This document shows positions 50,862 through 58,954 of a stretch of DNA of 64,000 nucleotides, piece by piece. The DNA is from Ferranicluibacter rubi. Lineage in GTDB: Bacteria > Pseudomonadota > Alphaproteobacteria > Rhizobiales > Rhizobiaceae. Each line of letters begins with the position of its first letter. Position 1 is the stretch's first letter. The stretch spans positions 372,001 to 436,000 of the forward strand of contig NZ_JAANCM010000003.1 of assembly GCF_011603255.1 (NCBI RefSeq), read 5' to 3'. The notes beneath the pieces were generated by a model, which ran no database searches, was not told the DNA's origin, and was given only the letters and a program-made list of their open reading frames with translations. A program made the position numbers and the translations under genes.

Positions 50862-51551
50862 ATGAAGCATATCGTCGTCATCAACCCCAACACGTCCGCC
50901 GCCACAACGGTCATGATGACGGATCTCGTTCGCGCCGCGCTCCCGCCGCATGTGAGCGCGAACGGCATGACCGCAAGCGTTGGCGTTCCGATGATCCTCG
51001 ATCCGGTACAGCTGGAAGCATCGGTCGCCGGTGTTGTGGAGATGGGCCTTTCCGCTGCGAAGACCGCAGACGGCCTGATCGTCTGCGCTTTCGGCGATCC
51101 CGGTCTCGAGGCGCTGCGCTCCCGGATCGACATTCCCGTGGTCGGCATCTGCGAAGCGAGCATGCTGGAGGCCGCAGCCGGCGGTCGCAGGTTTGGCATC
51201 GCCACGGTCACACCCGATCTCGTGGGAAGCTTTGCGGAAAAGGCAGCGGCGCTCGGCCTTGCCGATCGTTTCACCGGCACGCGCCTGACGAGCGGAGATC
51301 CGATGCACTTGGCCGGCGACTCGGACCGGCTGAGCGAGGCATTGGCCCTCGCGGTTCGTCAGTCGCTGGAACACGACGGTGCGGATGTCGTCATCATCGG
51401 CGGCGGCCCGCTCGGCCGCGTGGCCGCTGAGCTGCAACGGCAGTTGTCGGTGCCGGTCATCGCCCCCATCACTTCGGCTGTCACGTTGCTGCTTGCGCGG
51501 ATGGCGGAGGCGGCTCAGCGCGAGCCGCGTCGGCGCAGCTGGTCGAAGTAG
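50862..51551 (+). CDS. Asp/Glu/hydantoin racemase-family protein lacking the second cysteine
   Basis: This 229-residue protein of the Asp/Glu racemase superfamily has MKHIVVINPNTSAATT as start, C75 in LIVCAFGDPGLEAL, and C97 in GICEAS. Active hydantoin racemases use two cysteines, one near 76 and one near 181 within an LGC motif. Here the second region reads IIGGGPLG, with G181 where the cysteine should be. It may therefore not racemise by the two-base mechanism. It is the last gene of the peptide-type ABC operon. The 3' end overlaps the convergent rbsC-like gene by 37 bases. Confidence 0.82.
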   Translation: MKHIVVINPNTSAATTVMMTDLVRAALPPHVSANGMTASVGVPMILDPVQLEASVAGVVEMGLSAAKTADGLIVCAFGDPGLEALRSRIDIPVVGICEASMLEAAAGGRRFGIATVTPDLVGSFAEKAAALGLADRFTGTRLTSGDPMHLAGDSDRLSEALALAVRQSLEHDGADVVIIGGGPLGRVAAELQRQLSVPVIAPITSAVTLLLARMAEAAQREPRRRSWSK

Positions 51552-52489
51552 ACGATGATGATGATCAGCGCGCCGGTGATGATCCGTTGCCAGAACGAAT
51601 TGAGGTTCAGGAGGTTCGCGCCATTGTTGATCGTCGCCAGAATGAAGGCGCCGAGCAGCGGCCCGTGGATGGAGCCGACCGCCCCGAACAGGCTCGTACC
51701 ACCGATGACCGAGGATGCAATCGCCTGAAGCTCCCAGCCTTCCGCCTGCGTGGCATTGCCGATGCCGATGCGCGAGGCGAGCAGAATGCCGACGAAGGCG
51801 GCGCAGGTCGAGGAGAGGATGTAGGCGAGGTAGATCGTGCGCTCGACATTGACGCCCGAGAGGCGGGCCGCTTCCCGGTTGGACCCCACGGCGAAGAGAT
51901 AGCGTCCCCAGCGGCTGAGATGCAGGAAGACGAAGGCCGGGATCGCCACGACGATCACCATCCAGAACAGACTGGGCACGCCGAGGAAATCCGCACGGGA
52001 GAAGTTGGCGAAACTCTCGTTTGTGATCGAGATGGTCGAACCATTGGTGATGAGCAGGCCGATGCCGCGCAGCGACGTCAGGGTCGCGAGCGTGATGATG
52101 AAGGCGGGCAGGCCCATGCGCACGATGCCGAAGGCATGGAAGGCGCCGATGAAAACGCCGACGAGAAGCGTAATGCCGATCGCGGGCCAGAGCGGCACGC
52201 CATGCGCCAACAGCCAGGCGATCGTGACGCTGGAAAAGCCGACCACCGCGCCGACCGAAAGGTCGATGCCGGCCGTGATGATGACGAAGGTCTGTCCGAC
52301 TGCGAGAATGGCCGTCATGGCGCCCTGGCGCAGCAGGTTGCTGATATTGTTCGACGTCCAGAAACTGTTGGTCGACAGGCCCAGAAGAAGCCAGAGGAAC
52401 AGGAGGAGCCCGAGAAGCGTCAGGCCGAACAGGATGTTCATGCCCTTCTTCGGCACCGGTGCCGCCTCGGTCGTGGTCTCTACGCTCAT
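51515..52489 (-). CDS. RbsC-type sugar ABC permease
   Basis: This CUT2-family permease of 324 residues has about ten membrane segments. The conserved GQTFVIITAGIDLSVGAVVGFSSV, VGSNREAARLSGVNVERTIY and the later ASSVIGGTSLFGAVGSIHG are RbsC/AraH features. It is the last gene of the sugar unit, 41 bases after the ATPase. Its 3' end is inside the convergent racemase gene. Confidence 0.93.
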   Translation of the reverse strand: MSVETTTEAAPVPKKGMNILFGLTLLGLLLFLWLLLGLSTNSFWTSNNISNLLRQGAMTAILAVGQTFVIITAGIDLSVGAVVGFSSVTIAWLLAHGVPLWPAIGITLLVGVFIGAFHAFGIVRMGLPAFIITLATLTSLRGIGLLITNGSTISITNESFANFSRADFLGVPSLFWMVIVVAIPAFVFLHLSRWGRYLFAVGSNREAARLSGVNVERTIYLAYILSSTCAAFVGILLASRIGIGNATQAEGWELQAIASSVIGGTSLFGAVGSIHGPLLGAFILATINNGANLLNLNSFWQRIITGALIIIIVYFDQLRRRGSR

Positions 52490-52530
52490 GATTGTCCTCC
52501 AGCCATCGTCATTTCCGGTCTTTAACTTGG

Positions 52531-54084
52531 TTAGACGCCGATCGCCTGCGTTAGCACGTCCTCGTGGGACGCCGTGCGGTAGGCGTGGCTCGCCACCAGT
52601 CGGCCCTGGCGGAATACATGCAGCGTGTCGGCAAGTTCGTAGACTTCCGGCAGGTAGGACGAGATCAGGATGATACCCGCACCCTCTTCCAGAAGCTTGG
52701 AAAACAGCCGGTAGATCTCGGCTTTCGTGCCGACATCGACGCCGACGGTGGGTTCATCGAAGATGAACAGCTTGGCCCCGTGGCTCAACCATTTGCCGAT
52801 GACGATCTTCTGCTGGTTGCCGCCCGACATGGCGGACGCGAGCACCCGCCGCGTCGGCGTCTTGATCTTCAGGTCGCTGATCTGGCGGTCGGCATTGGCG
52901 ATCTCGCGTTTGCGATTGATCGTCAGACCGTTCGACAGCCGGTCGAACACCGGCAGGTTGATGTTGAGCCCGATGGGCAGGTTGAGGCAGAGGCCCTGAT
53001 CGCGACGGCTTTCCGGCGCGAGCGCGATCCCGAGATCCATGGCGACACGCTCGTTGCGGATATCGACAGTCTTGCCTTCGAACAGGATCTCGCCGGCCGT
53101 GACCTTCTCGCGGCCGTAAAGCCCCAGCGCAAACTCGCTTCGTCCGGCGCCGATCAGCCCATAGAGGCCGACGATTTCGCCTGCGCGCACGGTGAGCGAA
53201 ATATCCTGGAAGCCCGGGCCGGAAAGGCCGCGCGTTTCCACGATCGGCTTGCCGATCGGCAGCGTTTCCTTGTGGTAGACCTGCTCGATCGAGCGGTTGA
53301 TCATCATGGAGATCAGCTCGGCATCGTTCGTTTCGCCGATCAGGCGCGTGCCGACATGGGTGCCGTCGCGCAGCACCGAGACGCGGTCGGCAAGCTCGAA
53401 CACCTCCTCCATGCGATGGCTGATATAGACGATGGTGACGCCCTGCCCCTGCAGGCGGCGGATCAGCCGGAAGAGCTGCGCCGATTCTTGGCGCGTCAGG
53501 TAGGCTGTCGGCTCGTCGAAGATCAGGAACTGCGTGCCGCGCATGGCGGCGCGGGCGGTGGCGACCAGCTGCTGCTGGCCGATCGTCAGATCGGAAAGCA
53601 GCGCGCTGGCCGGCAGGTTGAAGCCGAGATCGTTCAGCACCGCTTGGGCGGCGTCGGTCATGGCGCGCTTGCGCATCAGGCCGCGCCGGTTCATCTCGTC
53701 GCCGAGGAACATATTGGCCGCGACCGTCAGATGCGGGCAGAGCACGACCTCTTGGTGCACGGCATTGATACCGCGCGAAATCGCTTCATTCGGGTCGGAC
53801 AGCGGCACCGACTGACCACACCAGACGATTTCGCCGGAGGTGCGCCGGATGACGCCCGTCAGCAGCTTGATCAGCGTCGATTTTCCTGCGCCGTTCTCGC
53901 CGACGATGGCGTGGATTTCGCCGGAAAGGAAGGTGATGGATGCAGGCCGCAGCGCTTCCACCGTCCCGTAGCGCTTGTGCAGGCCACGCAGTTCGAGAAT
54001 GGGCGCACCCTTGGCGACGGGGCCGCCCGAAAGCGCCTCGACCTCCGCGTCATGCCGGTGGCTCACATCGTTCAATCCGGTCAT
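52531..54084 (-). CDS. RbsA-type sugar ABC ATPase (two ATP-binding halves)
   Basis: This ATPase of 517 residues has two tandem nucleotide-binding domains. The first has Walker A GENGAGKST, signature LTIGQQQLVATARA and Walker B FLIFDEPTAYL. The second has the degenerate Walker A GLIGAGRSE, MSGGNQQKIVIGKW and LFIFDEPTVGVD, as usual for RbsA/AraG. The ATG at 54084 is supported by GGAGGAGAG; ATG at 54099 adds five residues. It lies 121 bases after the binding-protein gene. Confidence 0.93.
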   Translation of the reverse strand: MTGLNDVSHRHDAEVEALSGGPVAKGAPILELRGLHKRYGTVEALRPASITFLSGEIHAIVGENGAGKSTLIKLLTGVIRRTSGEIVWCGQSVPLSDPNEAISRGINAVHQEVVLCPHLTVAANMFLGDEMNRRGLMRKRAMTDAAQAVLNDLGFNLPASALLSDLTIGQQQLVATARAAMRGTQFLIFDEPTAYLTRQESAQLFRLIRRLQGQGVTIVYISHRMEEVFELADRVSVLRDGTHVGTRLIGETNDAELISMMINRSIEQVYHKETLPIGKPIVETRGLSGPGFQDISLTVRAGEIVGLYGLIGAGRSEFALGLYGREKVTAGEILFEGKTVDIRNERVAMDLGIALAPESRRDQGLCLNLPIGLNINLPVFDRLSNGLTINRKREIANADRQISDLKIKTPTRRVLASAMSGGNQQKIVIGKWLSHGAKLFIFDEPTVGVDVGTKAEIYRLFSKLLEEGAGIILISSYLPEVYELADTLHVFRQGRLVASHAYRTASHEDVLTQAIGV

Positions 54085-54205
54085 TCGGCTCTCCTCCAAA
54101 GGTCGCGAACAGGCGCGGCGGCCTCGCCCGAACGAGATGCGCCGCGACCGCGTGTGTCGATGGACGGCAGGGTCTGCTCTTGAAAAGCCCCGCCGTCCTT
54201 TATCG

Positions 54206-55210
54206 TCAGTTGATCTTCGGATTCAGAAGCGCGTCGATCTTCGGATCGGCCATGTTGGCCTTGGTGACGAGGTTCGCGCCGGTATCGACGGTGGCCTCGA
54301 CCTTCTCCTTCTTGGAGACGGCAAGCGCGGTCTTGATGCCGTCATAGCCCATGCGGTACGGGTCCTGCACCACGAGACCGGCAAGAACGCCTTCCTTCAG
54401 GAACCCGACCGTCTTCTCGTCGCTGTCGAAACCAATGACCTTCACCTTCTCGCCCAGCTTGTTCTCGGCAATGGCCTGGCCCACACCCTGTGCCATGATC
54501 AGGTTGGAGGCGAAGACGCCGACAAGGTTCGGATTGGCGGTGATCAGGTCGGTCATGATGTTGAGGCCGGTCGAGGCCTGACCATCGGCGTACTTGTCGG
54601 CAACGACCTTCAGGCCCGGATATTTGGACTTGATCTGGTCGAGGAAGCCTTCCTTGCGCTGCTCCAGCGAGCCGGCGCCGGGGGTGTTGGTGATGATGGC
54701 GATCTCGCCCTCATCCTTGCCGGTCGCTTCCTTGATGGCCGCAGCGAGGCCATCGGCCGCAATCCGACCGCCCTGAACGTTGTCGGTGGTCAGGAACGAA
54801 CTGAAGGCCTTGGAATCGGCGCCGGAATCAATGCCGATGATCGGAACCGCCTTGGCGGCTTCATCGACCGGCTTGCCGAGCGCCTTGAACTCCGTCGGCG
54901 AAATGACGATGGCGGCGGGGCTGCCGGCAACCGCATTTTCCAGAATGCTGATCTGGCCGTTCACGTCGGTCTCGGCCTGTGCGCCGAGTTCCGGCACGTT
55001 GACGCCGAGGTCCTTGCCGGCCGCACGCGCACCGGCGAGAACGATCTGCCAGTAGAACGAGGTCGTATCCTTGACGATGATCGGAATGGTAACGTCCTGG
55101 GCAAAGGCGCCCATCGGCATCATCGTGGCGATGACGGCCGCGCCGGCAACGCTTGCCAGCGATCGACGCGCAAAAGCGCGACGCGACAGAATATGGTTCA
55201 GCAGTGTCAT
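54206..55210 (-). CDS. RbsB-type periplasmic sugar-binding protein
   Basis: This family-2/4 binding protein of 334 residues has a signal peptide with twin Arg-like region (SRRAFARRSLASVAGAAVIATMMPMGAFA) and mature start QDVTIPIIVKDTTSFYWQIVLAG. NPNLVGVFASN and VKVIGFDSDEK are the usual sugar-binding positions. It is the first gene of the sugar importer. The ATG at 55210 has GGAGGA at a fair distance; the leader contains the same ribosome-site sequence twice (see repeat at 55217-55255). A Tat-type RR pair is present but the consensus is weak. Confidence 0.92.
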   Translation of the reverse strand: MTLLNHILSRRAFARRSLASVAGAAVIATMMPMGAFAQDVTIPIIVKDTTSFYWQIVLAGARAAGKDLGVNVPELGAQAETDVNGQISILENAVAGSPAAIVISPTEFKALGKPVDEAAKAVPIIGIDSGADSKAFSSFLTTDNVQGGRIAADGLAAAIKEATGKDEGEIAIITNTPGAGSLEQRKEGFLDQIKSKYPGLKVVADKYADGQASTGLNIMTDLITANPNLVGVFASNLIMAQGVGQAIAENKLGEKVKVIGFDSDEKTVGFLKEGVLAGLVVQDPYRMGYDGIKTALAVSKKEKVEATVDTGANLVTKANMADPKIDALLNPKIN

Positions 55211-55216
55211 GGTGTT

Positions 55217-55255
55217 GTTCTCCTCCAACAACGTCTTGTTCCGTTCTCCTCCAAC
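55217..55255 (-). repeat. duplicated ribosome-site segment before the rbsB-like gene
   Basis: The 13-mer GTTCTCCTCCAAC occurs at 55217-55229 and again at 55243-55255 on the plus strand. On the gene's strand each reads as a GGAGGAGAAC ribosome site, but only the nearer one is placed to start the binding protein. Confidence 0.7.
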
Positions 55256-55281
55256 CGTACCGAAGACGCGGCGATACGATC

Positions 55282-55289
55282 TTTATCTA
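55282..55289 (+). promoter_or_regulatory. TTTATCTA element before the sugar transporter
   Basis: TTTATCTA in an A/T-rich stretch 72 bases upstream of the rbsB-like start. The same eight bases are found at 56504-56511 between the aldo/keto reductase and the GntR gene. Possible common GntR operator half-site. Confidence 0.4.
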
Positions 55290-55389
55290 TAAAAAACATA
55301 TTGTGGTCGGACGCTAACCCAAGACCGATCAAGTTGCAACCGGCATCCTCACAGCAAACGGAGCCCTCCCCGGCTCCGTCGATCGCCCG

Positions 55390-56409
55390 TCAAACGCGGA
55401 CGGCGTCCGTCCCCAAAGGTGGCGCGACGAGCGTATGGGCCTCGTAGGGTGCGAAGTCCTCAGGCTGCAGCCGGTGTGCTTCCAGCGCCATGTTGCGCGT
55501 CAGGCTGGAAGGCTTGGCCGTGCCGAGAAGCACGGAGGCGACCAGCGGGTTCTGCAGCGGAAACTGCATGGCCGGCGCCGCGATCGGCACGCCCTGCGAC
55601 GCCGCGATCTTTTCCATGGCGCCGACCTTTTCAACAACCTCCGGCGAAGCCGGACCGTAATCGAAATGCGCGCCATCGACCGCACCCGTCGCGAGGATGC
55701 CCGAATTGAAGACGCCGCCCACGACGAGCGAGGTGTTTTTCTCAGCACAGAGAGGCAGCAGTTCCGAAACCGCCGTCCGGTCGAGCAACGTGTAGCGTCC
55801 GGCCAGCAGAATGCAGTCGAGATCGGCTTCGCGCATCACGTCGAGGCAGACGGGAACCTCGTTGACCCCGAGACCATAGGCGGCGATGGCACCGCTCGAT
55901 TTCAGCGCATCCAGCGCCTTGAGGCCGCTGTCGAGCAATTGCTTGAGGTAGACCGCGTTGCGCTCGGCGCCATGGGTGTAGACGCCGATATCGTGGACGA
56001 ACAGGATGTCGAGCCGGTTGAGGCCGGTGCGGGCGTAGCTGAACTCCACCGAACGCATGATGCCGTCATAGGAGTAGTCATAATCCGTCTCGAAGGGCAG
56101 CGGATCGACGAAGCCGAAATCGGGAACCTTGTCATCGGCAACGGGACGCAACAGCCGGCCGACCTTGGTGGACAGAACATAGCTGTCGGACGGCTTGTCG
56201 CGCAGGAAATCGCCGACCCGCCGCTCGGCTAGGCCAAAGCCGTACCACGGTGCGGTATCGAAAAACCGCATGCCGGAATCCCAGGCGGCTTCCAGCGTCT
56301 CCATCGCCGCATCGCGCGGGCAGGTTCGGTACATGCCGCCCAGCGGCGCGGTGCCGAAGCTGTATTCCGTGACGGAGAGGTCTGTCGTGCCGATCTTACG
56401 CGTCTTCAT
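55390..56409 (-). CDS. aldo/keto reductase (fucose/D-threo-aldose dehydrogenase-like)
   Basis: This AKR of 339 residues has the catalytic tetrad visible as D51 and Y56 (FDTAPWYG), K82 (STKVGR) and H139 (FVHDI). The DYDYSYDGIMRSVEFSYARTGLNRLDILFVHD segment is characteristic of the D-threo-aldose 1-dehydrogenase/L-fucose dehydrogenase group. It likely oxidises or reduces an aldose taken up by the RbsABC-like system upstream in the genome order. It is divergent from the GntR gene, with a 196-base shared promoter region. Confidence 0.88.
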   Translation of the reverse strand: MKTRKIGTTDLSVTEYSFGTAPLGGMYRTCPRDAAMETLEAAWDSGMRFFDTAPWYGFGLAERRVGDFLRDKPSDSYVLSTKVGRLLRPVADDKVPDFGFVDPLPFETDYDYSYDGIMRSVEFSYARTGLNRLDILFVHDIGVYTHGAERNAVYLKQLLDSGLKALDALKSSGAIAAYGLGVNEVPVCLDVMREADLDCILLAGRYTLLDRTAVSELLPLCAEKNTSLVVGGVFNSGILATGAVDGAHFDYGPASPEVVEKVGAMEKIAASQGVPIAAPAMQFPLQNPLVASVLLGTAKPSSLTRNMALEAHRLQPEDFAPYEAHTLVAPPLGTDAVRV

Positions 56410-56503
56410 CGCATCATCTTCCGTCTGACTGTCTGCTCTTCGGATCGAAACCGCACCGTTTTGGTAAGCAGCATGTGCGCCCCTCAGATCTGCCGTTTGT
56501 TAT

Positions 56504-56518
56504 TTTATCTACAATAGA
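56504..56518. promoter_or_regulatory. candidate GntR operator between the reductase and GntR genes
   Basis: TTTATCTACAATAGA contains the TCTA-CAA-TAGA dyad and the TTTATCTA element also seen upstream of the rbsB-like gene. It is placed centrally in the divergent promoter region. A GntR/FadR-type regulator would bind such a site; this is inference. Confidence 0.45.
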
Positions 56519-56605
56519 CAGTTTTCCGTCAACTTGTATTATGCGCGCTTAAGGACAGGGCGACGACAGGCGAGGACACGCCTGCCCACCGCACCGGGAA
56601 TAAAA

Positions 56606-57496
56606 ATGGCAAAACAGAACACGGTCTTCAAGGACGCTTTCAACCGGTGTCTGACCCTCATCGCGGCGGCAGAGGCGCTTCCTTCGGAGCTTGAACTCGG
56701 CACGTCGCTGGGCGTCAGCCGCACGACCGTGCGGGCCATCCTCGCGCGCCTGAAAGAGCTGGAGATCATCTCCTGGGACAAGCGCACCAAGGCCATGCTG
56801 CGCGCGCCGCAGCCGACCGATTTTTTTCCGGCGGAAGAGACCAGCTCGCTCGCGGAGATCATCGAGCGGAACTTCATGCGGCGGATCCTGGCCGGCGGTG
56901 CCGAGCCCGGCATGCAGATCAACGAGCTGGAGCTTGCCCGGGACATCGGCACGGGCACGACCAGCGTGCGCGAATTCCTCATCCGCTTCAGCCGTTTCGG
57001 GCTGATCGAAAAGCGGCCGAACAGCCATTGGGTGCTGAAAGGCTTTACCCGCGACTTCGCGTTGGAGCTCACTGAAATCCGCGAGATGTTCGAGCTTCGC
57101 TCCGCCGCCGGTTTTGCGGCTTTGCCTGGGGATCACCCGGCCTGGCGGGATCTCGATGAGATGGAGGCGCTGCATCGCGAGATGCTGGCGAATATCGACT
57201 CGCGGTATCGCGATTTTTCGGAATTGGACGAGCGCTTCCACCTTCTGGTGCATCGGTCGTCGAGCAATCGCTTCATCATCGACTTCTACGACATCATCAC
57301 CATCGTCTTCCACTATCACTACCAGTGGAACAAGGCGAACGACCGCCAGCGCAATGCGCGGGCGGTGGAAGAGCATCTGGATTACATCGCGGCGCTGAAA
57401 ACCCGCGACCCCGCGGCGGTCGAGCACGCCTGCCGGCAGCACCTGCGCTCGGCGCGCGAAACGCTGCTGCAATCGATCCAGCAGCCGGAAACCTGA
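56606..57496 (+). CDS. GntR-family regulator with two winged-helix segments and FCD domain
   Basis: This 296-residue protein has two HTH segments. The first is at about residues 26-60 (ELELGTSLGVSRTTVRAILARLKELEIISW). The second is near 105-140 (NELELARDIGTGTTSVREFLIRFSRFGLIEKRP). A C-terminal FCD effector domain follows (ALELTEIREMFELRSA, HHREMLANIDSRYRDFSELDERFHLLVH, then HLDYIAALKTRD). Normal GntR/FadR proteins have one HTH. The ATG at 56606 is adopted; a TTG at 56534 extends it. It probably controls the sugar transporter and the reductase. Confidence 0.85.
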   Translation: MAKQNTVFKDAFNRCLTLIAAAEALPSELELGTSLGVSRTTVRAILARLKELEIISWDKRTKAMLRAPQPTDFFPAEETSSLAEIIERNFMRRILAGGAEPGMQINELELARDIGTGTTSVREFLIRFSRFGLIEKRPNSHWVLKGFTRDFALELTEIREMFELRSAAGFAALPGDHPAWRDLDEMEALHREMLANIDSRYRDFSELDERFHLLVHRSSSNRFIIDFYDIITIVFHYHYQWNKANDRQRNARAVEEHLDYIAALKTRDPAAVEHACRQHLRSARETLLQSIQQPET

Positions 57497-57520
57497 GCGA
57501 AGATCAGGGCCGCACCCGCC

Positions 57521-58036
57521 TCAGACGACGGCGACGTTCTCGCTATCGTCGCTGCCGCCTGCGGCCAGCAGCATGCAAACGGCACCGGGCAGCTTCAGCG
57601 CCTCGGCTGCCGCAACGCGTTCGGGCGTGTAGAAACCCGCCTCGTGCAAGCAGTTGATGGTGCCGATCACGGTTCCCCCGACGACGATCGGCACATTGAT
57701 CACCGACTGGCAGCCGAGGGAATCGATGAGTTCGTAATCGCCGAACACCTCTGCGATCTCCTCGATCGTATTTGCCACGAAGGTCTTCTGCTGCGTGAGG
57801 GTGATGTCGGACCAGTGCGTCTCGTTATAGGGCTTCGTGCCGGAGACGGGGTATTGCTCCGGCATGTTGGAATAGACCCGCTCGGCCACGCGGGTCGTCG
57901 TGTCGCTCGTCATGATGGTGAAGAGCTTCACCCCGACCAGCGCCTGCGTCAGCGCCTCCAGCGCCGCATACGCCGCCATCGGTTGACCCTCTCCGGCCAG
58001 CGCAGCGACGAATGCCGTGTAATCCGTGGTGGTCAT
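57521..58036 (-). CDS. GAF-domain protein
   Basis: This stand-alone GAF domain has 171 residues. The conserved GVKLFTIMTSDTTT, then VANTIEEIAEVFGDYELIDSLGCQSVINVPIVVGGTVIGTINCLHEAG is the core fold, with Cys 109-like and Cys 131-like residues. No kinase or other output domain is attached. The role may be small-molecule binding. It is similar in size to methionine-sulfoxide-reductase-type GAFs but the three catalytic cysteines of that group are not evident. It is convergent with the GntR gene, 24 bases apart. Confidence 0.82.
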   Translation of the reverse strand: MTTTDYTAFVAALAGEGQPMAAYAALEALTQALVGVKLFTIMTSDTTTRVAERVYSNMPEQYPVSGTKPYNETHWSDITLTQQKTFVANTIEEIAEVFGDYELIDSLGCQSVINVPIVVGGTVIGTINCLHEAGFYTPERVAAAEALKLPGAVCMLLAAGGSDDSENVAVV

Positions 58037-58138
58037 GGGCTCTCTCCATCAAGATGCTGGGTCTTATGCGGCCTAGCATCCGTTATGGCCGGAGATCAAC
58101 GACTGAGCGTGAAGGATATCACGCATCGCCGCGATGCC

Positions 58139-58954
58139 CTAAAGGCTCGCGCCGATGCCAGCCATCCTGTGACGTCCGATCGGCAGCATCATCGGGCGCC
58201 CGGACAGGGGATCTTCGATGATGCGGCTTTCCAGGCCGAAGACCTCACGGACCATGTCTTCGGTCAGCACCTCTTCCGGGGTGCCGAAGGCGTGGATCTT
58301 TCCCCCGGCCATCGCCACCAGATCATCGGCATAGCGTGCCGCGAGGTTGAGATCGTGCAGCACCATCACCACCGTCGTGCCGCGCTCGCGGTTGAGGTCG
58401 GTGAGCAGATCGAGCACCTCGATCTGGTGGTTGATGTCGAGGAAAGTCGTGGGTTCGTCCAGCAGCAGGATTTCGGTTTCCTGGGCAAGCGCCATGGCGA
58501 TCCAGACGCGCTGGCGCTGGCCGCCGGAAAGCTCGTCGACGGGCCTCTCGGCAAGATCGAACGTTTTCGTTGCGGCAAGCGCGCCGTCCACGGCCTCGTC
58601 ATCCTTGCGCGTCCAGCGGGAGAACAGGCTCTTGTGGGGATGGCGGCCGCGGCTGACGAGATCGGCAACGGTGATGCCCTCCGGCGCGATCGGCGCCTGC
58701 GGCAGGAGGCCGAGCGTCCGGGCAAGCTGACGCGCCGGGGTACGGTGGATCGACGTGCCGTCGAGCAAGACATGCCCCTTCGTCGGGGTGAGCAGCCTCG
58801 ACAGGGTGCGCAGGAAGGTGGACTTTCCACAGGCATTGGCACCGACGATCACGGTGATCCGGCCTGAGGGGATCGTCAGGTCCAGCCCCTTCAGGATCTC
58901 CTTGCCGTCATAGCCTGCGGAAAGCTCGGTCGCGACGAGGGAATGATCGGTCAC
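58139..58954 (-). CDS. iron-siderophore ABC ATPase (FecE/FepC-type)
   Basis: This ATPase of 271 residues has Walker A GANACGKST, Q-loop LPQAPIAPEGITVADLVSRGRHPH, signature LSGGQRQRVWIAMAL, Walker B ILLLDEPTTFLD and VLHDLNLAARYADD. These are exact traits of the iron-siderophore class. The start overlaps the upstream permease stop by four bases. It energises uptake through the two permeases next to it. The ligand is an iron chelate or similar. Confidence 0.95.
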   Translation of the reverse strand: MTDHSLVATELSAGYDGKEILKGLDLTIPSGRITVIVGANACGKSTFLRTLSRLLTPTKGHVLLDGTSIHRTPARQLARTLGLLPQAPIAPEGITVADLVSRGRHPHKSLFSRWTRKDDEAVDGALAATKTFDLAERPVDELSGGQRQRVWIAMALAQETEILLLDEPTTFLDINHQIEVLDLLTDLNRERGTTVVMVLHDLNLAARYADDLVAMAGGKIHAFGTPEEVLTEDMVREVFGLESRIIEDPLSGRPMMLPIGRHRMAGIGASL

